Shown piece after piece: positions 14,001 to 24,549 of a stretch of 64,000 nucleotides of DNA. Within the stretch, counting starts at the first letter, position 1; every line of letters starts with the position of its first letter. The notes below the pieces were generated by a model. The model was not told the origin of the DNA. It worked only from the letters and a program-made list of their open reading frames with translations, and did no database searches. The position numbers and the translations under genes are program-made. Source of the DNA: Straminergon stramineum (Eukaryota; Streptophyta; Bryopsida; Hypnales; Calliergonaceae); NCBI GenBank assembly GCA_963920665.1, contig OY987268.1, positions 22,446,501-22,510,500 of the forward strand. Direction: 5' to 3'.

Positions 14001-15020
14001 GGCACCTGTAAGTTTCGTGACGTATCTTCTCTGAGTTCAAGACAAGTGGCGCCGTCTTCACGTCCCCAGGGTAGTATTATATGTGCACCCAAAAATCGCC
14101 ACTTGAAATGAATGCAATGTGGACATTACTCTCTTCTGAATCTGTTCACGTTCTTGCCTTCCTTTGGATACTTGGACGAACAGATGGTACTCGTTCATGT
14201 TCATCGCTCCATGCATGAACGCAAATAACGTTGCCTTACTAAAGCTTTTGTCTGTTTCATCTTGTTGACTGCTGAACAATCACGAAGAGAATCTCTAATA
14301 AGTTAAAGGAAAGCACTTTCAAGTTGATTTCATTGAATGGAGAGCTGTCATGCATGCGTCGTGTCGTACAGCAAGTGGAGGGTTCACTGACATGGAGGAA
14401 ACAAGCCAGAGATCTACAACATATTGTTATCTGGCACTTTTCTCTTGATGCGAAGTTATGTTCTGGCCAGGTGATGAGGTGGTGCTTGCACTTGCATTGA
14501 AGGTCGGTCCAATGGTGGAAAAGCTTGCTCTTGGAGCTATGTGAATCGGAGAACCTCCTCACATTGCCATTCTGACTAACACGAGGAGATTAAGCTTCTC
14601 TGTGCTTCCCGTATTGCGATTCCCTGTTTTAAGTGATAACTTATCACATAGATAATTTGTGCCACTGATATTCCTTGATTTCCCCTTTGTAAGCAAGTGC
14701 AAAAGCACCTGGGGAAACTTCTGGTAGTCCTGTCAAAGAAATACGAATAATCTCCCTGTGATAAGTTATAACTTCTGTCGAGGCCTGGAAGATTAGCGTT
14801 GCATGTATGTATTCAGTTCTTCCGGAGTATTCCGAGTAAATTGTACACATGCCTGTGTCAACAAGCTTCACTCGGTGATGGGATTGTAGGAGGCCCTTTG
14901 GTAATTGCACAAATTTACACTCAACTTGCGGGAAGAATCGGCAGCTGGTGTTGATGAGTCGAATGAGATTTTTAAATTCACGAACCTTACGCTGAACAAC
15001 CCGGTTCAAATTCAGGAAAA
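11090..15020. other. Compositionally balanced, possibly low-copy DNA; no gene resolved
   Basis: Base composition is clearly more GC-balanced than the flanks, with little internal repetition, as in low-copy or genic DNA. Several moderate frames lie on the minus strand (12533-12829, 98 codons; 14257-14562, 101 codons; 14644-15009, 121 codons; 14058-14279; 13759-13956). I recognise no domain in them and could not link them by convincing splice sites. It may hold a diverged minus-strand gene, a pseudogene, or regulatory DNA. Confidence 0.35.
13081..13117 (+). repeat. Short degenerate telomere-like repeat (TTTAGGG type)
   Basis: A few consecutive TTTTAGGG/CTTAGGG units. TTTAGGG is the usual plant telomere unit. 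The block is only about five units long and imperfect. Confidence 0.5.
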
Positions 15021-15481
15021 TGGATTTCGACCCGGTACCAAATTACTTAGAAGTTTTTTGGGGAAGTGAAGCCCTCAATGACCAATCAACCTGCCATTGG
15101 TCATTGCTTAATTTGGGGCAGATTTTTTTTGGTGAGAAGCAGTTTTTTCAGATTGTTTATTGTTTAATGCATAGTAGATTAGTTTATCTTAGGATTCTTT
15201 TGTTCCAAATTGCAAATGCTATCTTGTATGTAGGGAATATAGCTCAAAGTATGCAATGTTGTCTAATGTTCAGAAATTTACTATTAGAGGTAAGCATTGA
15301 AATTTTAATCCAATAATTTATTGTCATTTTTTCATCATGAGCCAGTTGAAACCCCAATTTTAGCCAATTATAAATATTAGATTCTACAAATAAAAAGTTA
15401 TATAAAAGTTGAATTTCCCAAAATATTTTTTTTCAAAATTGATTTGAAAGAAATTTGTAAGTTACATTTTTAATATTTTGA

Positions 15482-15505
15482 TTATATATATATATATATA
15501 TATAT
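15482..15505. repeat. TA microsatellite
   Basis: About 12 uninterrupted TA units. Confidence 0.9.
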
Positions 15506-15774
15506 TTCTAATCTTGAAGCTAAATATCATGTTTTTTTTATGCAAATCAACATCAAAAAGATTGAAGAAGTTATATTTTATAACATAGGTTAGTTTTGTC
15601 TTGTACCAAGGCACATGCAATCTAGACTCAATGGCTTTGGTTGTAACATACTAGTGTATCTAGTTGTTGGTAGGGTGTATATATTACCATACTCAATCCA
15701 CCCAATTATGTTTGTAAGCCAAATGGCCTTGTTGTCGAATGGGGACTTGAGAATTTATTGGACGAAAGAACATA

Positions 15775-15853
15775 CACTATTAGAAAACAATGTCTGAATC
15801 AAGTTATTTTGTTGCTTAGGATGGTTTTATTCAAACATTGTTTTCTAATAGTG
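15775..15853. mobile_element. Tiny CACTA-like hairpin (79 bp)
   Basis: CACTATTAGAAAACAATGT at the left is matched by its perfect reverse complement at the right, ending AATAGTG. The CACTA...TAGTG ends and strong hairpin resemble the 205-bp element at 10501, but the flanking triplets (ATA and ATG) do not match exactly, so mobility is inferred from the ends only. Confidence 0.55.
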
Positions 15854-16029
15854 ATGTTGGATCTTTATAGGATCTACCTCAAATGATGGCAATAAGGATG
15901 AAATGTTTCATCTAGGTCCATGAAACTTAAGTAGTTGAGCCATTTTCAAGGGACACTTTGTTTACAACGATCTTTCAAACTGAAATTAACCTTCTTTACC
16001 TTCTTTTCTCTTGTATTCATAGGCCATTA

Positions 16030-16251
16030 GGACTAAGCGGGAACATCCTAGTCAGATTTTGTGTCATGACCCTTTCTACAAGGCATGCATGTGCAACCTC
16101 AATAAGCAAGGGTGAATTTGGAGGTGACTTACTAAGCTTTACAAGAGACTAGGTAATTGGAAATGAAAAGTCTCGAGCAAAGAAGGCACCATGGCACTTT
16201 ACTCAAGATGAAGTGTGTAGTATAATGCACATGCTTGGAAAACTGATGTGA
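16030..16251 (+). repeat. Dispersed repeat family X, copy 1, left part
   Basis: Related to about 53185-53410: shared TCCTAGTCAG/TCTAGGATTAG, GGCATGCATG/GGCATGGCCATG, GGAGGTGAC/GGGGGTGACT, GCnnTnCAAGAGA and CACATGCTT landmarks in the same order. The copy is interrupted by the solo LTR at 16257-20995 and resumes at 21001. The left border is approximate. Confidence 0.5.
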
Positions 16252-16256
16252 GAATG
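16252..16256 (+). repeat. Target-site duplication of solo LTR A (GAATG)
   Basis: GAATG here and at 20996-21000 bracket a TG...CA-bounded block. Five base pairs is the usual LTR-retrotransposon duplication length. Confidence 0.85.
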
Positions 16257-19200
16257 TGCGAGTGTTTTAAACTCCACCCTTTGAATTAAAACGTGCACAC
16301 GGGTTCTAACGGCCTGTTAAATCAATTTCCTTAGGGTGTTTCTAATCTAAGCTCAATTCGCGCCTTCCAAGCAATGGACACTTTGTTTTAAATATCCAAA
16401 TTGAACTTAAATCGTTTAAATCCTAATTTTTAAACTATGGTTAACTAAATCAAATAACTAATCAAATAACTAATCAAAAGATGAATTCAAACTAAAATCA
16501 ATCTAACCTAACTTGTAAAATGTAATTTGCCCTTTCCACAATGATAAAGCAAGTTAAATTTTGACTTTTCTAATAAAAAAAATGAATGGATGAAATATTG
16601 ATCCCCAAACTACATCACAACCTTCATCCACGAATTAAAAATAGTAAAACTAATTGAAATAAATCTAAATTTTAGGGTTAAGTTTTTAGTTATGTTAGTT
16701 ACCTAATTCTAAGACTAAACCTAATTTGACCACTAATTAAAGAACTTCATCCAAATTAAGATCAAACTTCATCCAACCTTTTCTCACTTAAAATCAAAGT
16801 ATTTTTTAAATGAAAATAGGTTCTGGAATTTTTAAAAGATTCCCTAATTGATTCCTAATTTAAATGATTCCTTAAAGATTCTTGAGAAATTCTTTTTAAT
16901 TATCTTCTAATCTATTGTAAACTAAACTTTCTATTCTAAAATTATGGTTTTTTAGGGTTTTATGAAAATTCAGAAATTACCTTCCCAACAAGGTAAGACA
17001 CTAAAAAACTAAATTCTTAAAAAATTATTAATGAATGAAATTTGTTTTAAAAGTCTAACGAATTAAATTTCATTCATTCATTATTTCTTAGTCTAAACGA
17101 ACAATTGCAATTTTTAATTTTTTAAATGTTAATTTTCTTTTCTAATTTTCCTAAAGTTTCCAATGGTTTATTCTATCAAGTGAAATTTTAATCAAATTGA
17201 AATTAAGAGAAATGAAATATAAAGAATTTTAATGTACCTTTCCCATGAAGTGATTGATCGTACCGTCCTCGAGGATCATGAGATGAATGGTTTCATAGTA
17301 ACCCGCTCCATCCTCCATTTTGCTAATTCATTGCGCAATTTGAAATTAATTCTCGTTCAATGTTGTACTTCAATTTCAATTTTTCTTTTCCTACTAATGC
17401 TTATGGGATTTAATTAATTTTGGTTGTATTTAAAATAATTAGAAATTATTTTAATACCTCAAAACCTTTTTAATCCACTAAATCAAATCAAATCTAATAA
17501 ATCCTAATTATCTTGTAATTTCCTAATCATCCAAAAGATATTAGTTGGCGTTTTGTCTTTATCTATTTGTCTTATTAAGCCTAATAAAACAAAACTTAAC
17601 CAAAGCCTAGCCTTCTAATTCCTAAAAGAATCCTAATTAATGACTAACCAACAATTCAATGAATAGTAATGAGAATAAAATTTCAAAATAAAATCAAAAG
17701 GATTCTTACCTTATTAATTGTTTAGATTCCTTTTCTTCTTCTTCTTCCTTTCGTCTCCAACCTTTCTCTTCAATTCTCAACTCTTTCATTTGTTGAATTG
17801 CGTTTTATGTTTTTAGGTGAGAGTGATATGAATTGATGATGTTCAATAAGTGCTTAAACTAGTTGTTAAGAGTGTTAGCAAATTAAAAACAAACAACTCA
17901 CCTTGCGTTCTTGTATTTGAGCCGTCCTTTTTCACAGCATCAGTTTGGTGATTTCTCTTCACAACGTTCTATGGAGTTAGCCTTCCCTCTCAATATTCAC
18001 TCACTGGTCCCTTTTTCAGTCTTCAGGTTGAACTGGGCTCTCTTGCAAATTTGCCAACCCCTTTCGCTCCTTGGTCAAGCTGGCTTCTGCCCTCCCTGGA
18101 TCCTCCCCGTTCAGTATCTAGATCGGCTGGCTCCCTATTCAGTATTGGTCCCCGCATAGACACGTGTTAGCTCATGACTGGTCGGAAGTTTCGTACCTCA
18201 CCTTACTCGGCACCTTGCCTTGATCCGACACCTCGCCTCGGCCCGGCCACTCACTGACCCCTTGAGCTGGTCCTTGGCTTTCTCCTTTCTCAATTGAATT
18301 TCGTATTTTTACTAATTCATTTTTAGATTTTATGGTTTAACTAATTTTCTAACTAAACTAATCTATTTTTTCCTTTGGATTTTTTGGAAGTTTTTAAGCA
18401 AAATTCCACTAACTATGACTATATTATGGAGTTTTTTGGAAGTTTGGGAGAAATCTTCCAACTTCTCAAATTCTAAACTATCAATCTAATTTTGGGGGAT
18501 TTTTGGAATAAGTTTTAAACTAAGAAAACTAAGTATTCTAAACTAATTAAAAATCTCTTTCTAGGATAATTTTAATGACTCTAACTAAAGGGAAACTAAT
18601 CTAAATTTTGGATTTTCTCTAACTACTACTAAGGGTTTTATCAAGAGTTCATACTAAGGAATTTTGACTACTTTTCTCTAATCTTTCTCACTAAATCAAA
18701 TGTTCCTAATTACTACACTTGCAAAGCATTTTTCCAAGCATGCAAATAAGAAAATTTCTCTAATACTTGGAACCAAATGTTAATTTCAATTATCCCAAAG
18801 TCAAAGCTTCACCGTGCGGGGGCAACCCCAGGTATACACGGTGTCAATGATCAAATTTTAGTATTTTGAAAGTCAATCTTTAAAGGAGATACATATGAAA
18901 GTGTTTAACCGAACATTAAAAATGAATTCTTCCAAAATTTCAAAGTATCCAAGTTTAATCACTAAAGGAGGTACGCATGACAGTGTTTAAACCGAACTTT
19001 AACAATTAAAATCCCAATCTCCGTTATACAACGAATTTTGGGCAAAGGTTGGTTTAATAAACTTTTGGCAAAGTCAAGCTTCACCGCCTTAAGCCTATCA
19101 ACACCAAATTCTGTTGTAATGAACATAATTTATTAGTATTCCAGCAGTCTTAAAACGAAATTAGAATTTGGAGGTCTATCCCTTTCAAAACTCTCACAAA

Positions 19201-20995
19201 TCAATGAAAATGGAGGTTTAGCCCCGAGAACTTAAAGAAATCAAATAGAAATCACTTTAAAGGGACCCTCTCGTCCTTCAAAGTGTACAAATCAAGAATT
19301 AGAATGAAAATCAGTCGGATCTCGACTTGAATCAGTGTTTCGACCACGCCGGTAGCATAAAAGCAAAAGTTAGATATAAGAATGAGGGTACCGACAACCT
19401 CCAGGGAAGGGCCTTTTATACTTGTTCCAGGCCCCTCCTCAGTAAGTTGTTGGTGGAAAAACATTTACTTTTGATCTCAAGATATTTCCTAAACTACCCT
19501 AACGTACTTCCAAAATAATCTTTGTTTCATGGAAGAATTCTCTAGAACCCTCTCCATTTAGCTAATAAATCTTGGCTAAATCAAGTCCAAGATCTTTTCC
19601 CAAAGATATTTTGAAAATAACCCTAATTAACCTAGATATTTTGCTAATTAATCTAAAGTATTTCTAAATTGTCTTTCTTTAAACAAAAGATGGATTGTTA
19701 CGCAAGAAAAGAGGTCTTACCCAAATCCAATCTTCAATTTTCCATAAGATATTTGCGAAATTAACTTTGAATTACCACTAATTACTCTAAAAAAGTCAAA
19801 CTTATTGTTGGACCCTTCCTATCTTCTAGGGAACAACTCCAAATTGAAAAACGATTGCGCCATTGTGTTTAGAAGACCCAAATTAGCCTCACAGACCGCC
19901 ATCTCCCTTCTTCCTAGCCATTTGTAAGTGTAAAGTCAACTTCCGGTAACTCCGAAGAAAAGTGAAAACTCTAACTTTTGGAGTTTGTTTCTTTTGAAGA
20001 AACTGTTTAGCTAGAGTTACTTAGAAGGTTCGTGGGAGTAATAAAAGACCCCTCATTCACGTCATTTGGACACTGCCATCTCCTAGTACGCCAGTCAACC
20101 CGCTGTAAAGTCGTAAATTCTTCAAAAGTCCAATGTTGTTGCCGATTCTGGTACCTAAGAATGTCAAAATGTCTTCAAACTTTGTGAAACGCTTTATTAG
20201 CATACAACACACTATCCTAATTTTTAGTGGAATTTTACAGCAACATGGATAATTCCTAAGAATTTACGACCATGTTCAAAGGTAGTTGACTTCCCATGGA
20301 GTCATTGTAATTGTTTCGGAAAATTCTGAAACTTTTTGGGTAGCTTCTAAGAAACTCCCAAAATCAAAATGCAACATTACATTTCACTTTGTACTATTCA
20401 TAGGGAAGCTAAAATTAGCAATTCCCTTTTTATTTCCGCCCGAGGGGGAAATTATTCTTGTATCGGGGAATCTTGGAACAACCGGCTCTAATGTTGGCTC
20501 TTAGCATGCTTTTAGAGTAAAAGCACCTTTCTTCATACTCCGGTCGCTTTCCCATCACTTTATTTGCAGATTGGATAATTCTTCTATAAGTTACCTACAA
20601 ATAAGAACTTACCAATCCAAATTCTTTACGAATTGGATGGTGACCTATACTAGATTCTCTAGACCTAAAATGGACTTAGCCAGCTTGTCACATGCAATTA
20701 TAAGACCTAGTTTAACATGGACAACTACTAGAACTGGCTAACACTCAAACCTTTAATTCTCTCCAAAATACTTAATCAACCTCTTAAACTCTCAACTAGG
20801 CATTAGAAGTATGAAATTTGAGTATTTTATATACTCCACACTTCTAGGATGGCCCCTCATTGTATTGGTAGGGACTTCTACCAAATACCACTCAAACACT
20901 CTTTTTATGCATTCTTGCATATAATTACGCTAAAATACTAACAAAACCAAAAAAAAGAAAACCTTGAGTTCTAAGTGCCAACTTGAGGGCTCACA
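16257..20995. mobile_element. Solo LTR A of a long-LTR retrotransposon (4,739 bp)
   Basis: The block begins TGCGAGTG, ends GGGCTCACA, and is flanked by perfect 5-bp GAATG duplications. It has no gag, protease, reverse transcriptase or integrase frame, so it is an LTR left after LTR-LTR recombination. It is related in the same orientation to 55226-59648: both start with a GGGTGTnTCTAAnCnAAGC and CCTTCnAAGCAATGGA region, share the AGAATGTCTTGAAAC-like and GGATAATTnnTAnGAATT regions near the 3' part, and end GGGCTCACA. The AT-rich first part (16.3-17.9 kb), a GC-richer patch (17.9-18.3 kb) and the repeat-poor rest hold no genes. LTRs of over 4 kb are unusually long. The superfamily cannot be told from an LTR alone. 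Confidence 0.85.
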
Positions 20996-21000
20996 GAATG
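20996..21000 (+). repeat. Target-site duplication of solo LTR A (GAATG)
   Basis: Right copy of the 5-bp duplication. Uninterrupted family X at 53413 onward also reads AGAATGCG at this point, which marks the original target. Confidence 0.85.
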
Positions 21001-21740
21001 CAACCACGGATTTGAAGGATGCAAGAATTTGAGTTATAAGTCAAAAGATATGACTCCTCAAAGTTGACAATGTCTAGCTATAAATCCAATTTGTGAGATG
21101 TGGGAGAAGGGACTCTCAGAGGAATCCCTTGTCCAATTAGGACATAATGTATATTGTTGGAAATCTAAAAAAGACAAGGATTCTAAAATGTCTAAGGCTC
21201 ACAAAGATTTTAGCTATGAGCTAGAAGTTATGGACAAATAAATGTGATAGAGGTTTGGAGAACTATATTTCTTAAAGGACTCAAAGCTTTATAAGGTCAG
21301 AACTTGCTCTATAATTGTCACAATTGAGAAAGTGAGTAGTCCATGGTGATTTAAATAAAAGAATAGACTACAAAAATGGGCTTTCATTTTGGATTTGGAG
21401 CAAAAAGTTATTCTAATGGGAAGATCAAGAGTCCTTTAATACTTAGCTTTGAGGCTTAAGTATAGAAATCATGTATCTTCTCACAAAGAAGTGTATCTTG
21501 GATGTTTTGGTGACCCATATACTATAACAAAACATGGTAAAAATAAATCCACAATTAAAATCGAATGTGATTCTTTTGACCAAGTTTTTGTGTAGGCTCA
21601 CTATAGGCACAATCAATTTCTTTTGCAATTACTAACTACAATTTTTAGAATTTTGAGGTGTGTAATATACCATTGGAAAGTTGTCATGCTCCATACTAGG
21701 CCATGATGTTAAGTCTTAATTAGTAAGTTTTCGAATATAA
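21001..21740 (+). repeat. Dispersed repeat family X, copy 1, right part
   Basis: Related to 53430-54190. Shared landmarks are GAGTnnnAAGTCAAAAGnTAT, CCTCAAAGTTG, GTGGGAGA, GAGAGGAATCCnTTG, ATGTATATnnTTGGAAA, CCATGGTGAT, and CTCCATACTAGGCnATnnTG. No open frame spans it, and the repeat class is unknown. Confidence 0.6.
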
Positions 21741-23244
21741 AAGTGTGACAAATTAGAAAAATTGACTTTTAAATATAAAATGATTTTTGAATTTTTTTGA
21801 AAAAGAAGGGATATGATTACAATCAAAACATCTAGAAATCCATTTTTGGTTTTGGCATTGGGTTTAAAATTCAAAAGTTATAGAGAAAGACAAAACTGGT
21901 TTTGCAAAATACCACCAAAAACAGTTGGTCTTTCTTATAATTACGCTTCTGGACAAAGTTAAATCAACATTTGCACAATTGGAATGTAAACCGAATGATG
22001 AAAGTTTATTTGAAATTATTGAAAGTCAAAATGTACAAAAATGTTGTTTTTTGGGGTAAATAGTTTTAAAGATGAAATCTAACTATTTAGCAAGAGTCAA
22101 AACTATTTTTAGAAATCCAAGCATCATGATCTTACAAATGATGAGGTTTTTTATTTTAGAATTTTGGATGCATTTATTGTATAAAGCTAATTACAAGCTA
22201 AATCCTATGATTGAATTCATTGAAGAATAAATACAAACGAAGATTTTAGCCTACTTTTGAATTCTAATATTTAGAAGTAGTTGTGGGCAATCTCAACATA
22301 TGTAAGAATTATAGGAGTTCAATAATTCAAATTTGAATAATTCTATTGAACAATTCAATTTGAATTTGAAATTATTCAAATTTTATTATTAAAAAATTAA
22401 AAACTGGAATATAATCAAATTATTTGCATCAAATTTGAATTAGATTTTGAGTTTAAATAGAATTCAAATCAAATTCAAAAAATATTTTACAAAAAATTGA
22501 ATACAATTTGAATTTTCTACTTCTATTTTCAAACTAATTCCAAAAGATTTCATCAAATTTTTATTGATTTGATTATTTTACTATTCAAATCAATAAAAAT
22601 AATGTGACCATTTTGTAAAGATGTGCAAAATCAATAAAAAATTGTGAAAATGGATGTTATAGTATCCATTTTAACAAAAATTTGTTATTTTTTTGGTATG
22701 TTGGGCGTCATTTTCTAGTAGTGCTTCGTTGGGTTTTCCTTTTTGGACTAGAAGGTTTCTTGCTATTGAAAATGAAACTAGTCTAAGCTATTGCTCACTA
22801 AACATAGGAGTTGGAATTGGGCCAAGTAAGAATATAGCATATTAATATATCGAAGGGTTTAACTTGATAATGTAGTGTTTTTACATCAAGGTTAAAAGCT
22901 TCACTACATAGGTTGATGTACCTAATGAGAGGGAAGAGGTGGGTTTTTAAACCACCTAGGTTGGACCTCTACAAACAAAAGTTTTGTCTTGTAGTGGATT
23001 TTACAATAAGGTTCCACACAAAACGTACAAGGGAGGGTTATGCAATAATACAATGGTGAGAATTTAAAACTTTGACACCAAAACAAAGGTGGCAAACACA
23101 TGTCAATAAAAAATTCTACACACATTTGGTTTGCCTTCAAGGCTTAGGAGATTTCTCAATAATATAAGATTCCCACACAAATATTTACGTAAGAGTTAGT
23201 ATAATCGAGGAAGAAGAAACTAGAGGATTTCAACAATCAACATC
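21741..23244. other. Non-coding AT-rich stretch left of the giant hAT element
   Basis: The part at 22310-22640 is especially AT-rich, with many overlapping AATTTGAA/TTCAAATT palindromes that could unwind easily. No gene or RNA is recognised. Confidence 0.5.
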
Positions 23245-23252
23245 CTCAAAAT
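23245..23252 (+). repeat. 8-bp target-site duplication, left copy (CTCAAAAT)
   Basis: CTCAAAAT directly precedes the TAGGGTTGTTC end. The identical octamer directly follows the other end at 53167-53174. Eight base pairs is the hAT superfamily duplication length. Confidence 0.95.
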
Positions 23253-23475
23253 TAGGGTTGTTCTGTTGAACGTGTTTTGGGGTTTGGGTGTCGAGTTGTT
23301 CGTCTGATGTCGCATGTTGTATAAGACGAGTGTCGCATATACAAGACAAATTTGACGAGCGCGAAATTAGGGTTTAGGATTTTCGGGTAGGGCAGCCAAA
23401 ATTTTTATCTTACGTGGTGGATTGTCAACAGTGATGTGGAAAGCTTTGACCACGTCACCATAGGCGACTGCGGGT
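23253..23475 (+). repeat. hAT R end: terminal inverted repeat plus conserved subterminal region
   Basis: About 220 bp matching the reverse complement of 38423-38645 (R end of the nested element) with roughly a dozen differences, all transitions and many at CpG sites. It includes the 11-bp terminal repeat, a GTCGAGTTGTTCGTC stretch, a short TTAGGGTTTAGG telomere-like run and GCTTTGACCACGTCACC. Such asymmetric subterminal regions hold the transposase binding sites in studied hAT elements; that role is inferred here. Confidence 0.85.
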
Positions 23476-23680
23476 GGGGCGCGTGCGGGTACGGTGGGGC
23501 GACCGCGGGTTCCAGAATGAGGGCGACTGCGGGTCCAAAATTCAAGGTGACTACGGGTACGGTGGGGCGACCGCGGGTCCCAAAATGAGGGCGACTGCGG
23601 GTCCCAAATCCAGGGTGACTGCAAGTCCAACTCAGGGCGACTGAGGGTGTAAAGGCGACCGCGGGTGTAAGGAAATGGGC
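23455..23680 (+). repeat. GC-rich GGCGACTGCGGGT array, block 1
   Basis: Repeats of GGCGACnGCGGGT joined by GGGGC, GTCC(C)AAAAT and similar linkers. The G-rich strand reads inward from the R end. Open frames here (minus, Pro/Arg/Ser-rich) are repeat artefacts. Confidence 0.85.
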
Positions 23681-24549
23681 GATCTTGGCTTTATCCCATA
23701 CGCAAGGAATTTCTTTTGTTCCGTGGATGATAAGAACTTCTAATATACAACATAAATGCAATTGTCCATCTTTGAAAATTGAGTCCCAATTCCCAAAAGA
23801 GAGATCTTACTGAGTCCTCATACTGGAAATGAGTATTTTTGTGAGGGGAAAGGCAAGTTCATCACATCACAGAGTTCTATTGGAGATGATTTTCATACTC
23901 ACTAGTCCATCCGTTAAAGGTTAAGAGCAACCTCGTATGCTGTTGCAATTGCAAATATGGATATAACAACCATTTCAATCTTGCTCACGATTTAGGATCC
24001 TTTAGTTTCCATGTGCCATTGCATTCTCCTAAGCCTTAAATTAAGTACTTCACATTCTATGGTCATTCACTCATTCATAGGAGCCTCCAAGTTCTACATG
24101 TTTTTATTACATATGGTTGAGAATTTCTAATTCAAATTTTCTACTCCTATTGAAGTGTAGAAGCCAATATCGCAATTGGATATAATAATTACACCAAAAA
24201 TAGATACAAAAACAAAAAAAAAGTAAGGATAATTAGTATTACTATAATTATAAGTTGTACACACTAATAGAGTAGTGACCCAATCTTATAAATGAACTTC
24301 TACTTCAATTGTACTTCCATGAACTTTGTTAAGATCTCCACTTCTATACCTGTAGAAGTCCACACTAAAGACATTGAATAGAACTTTGTAATTCTAACAC
24401 TATCATGCTTTCCTACTAAAGTAGATACTACACAAAACTCATCTATAGGCTATTTGCCTATGAACTTAAGCTAGAAAACTTCAACATACCAAAATTATGC
24501 AAAAGCATTACATTACCACTTCACTACCTCTAAATCTATATTTATAAAG
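23681..24549. other. Spacer between R-end array and transposase
   Basis: AT-rich with no frames of interest. It may contain the 3' UTR of the transposase gene, which is transcribed toward this side. Confidence 0.5.
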
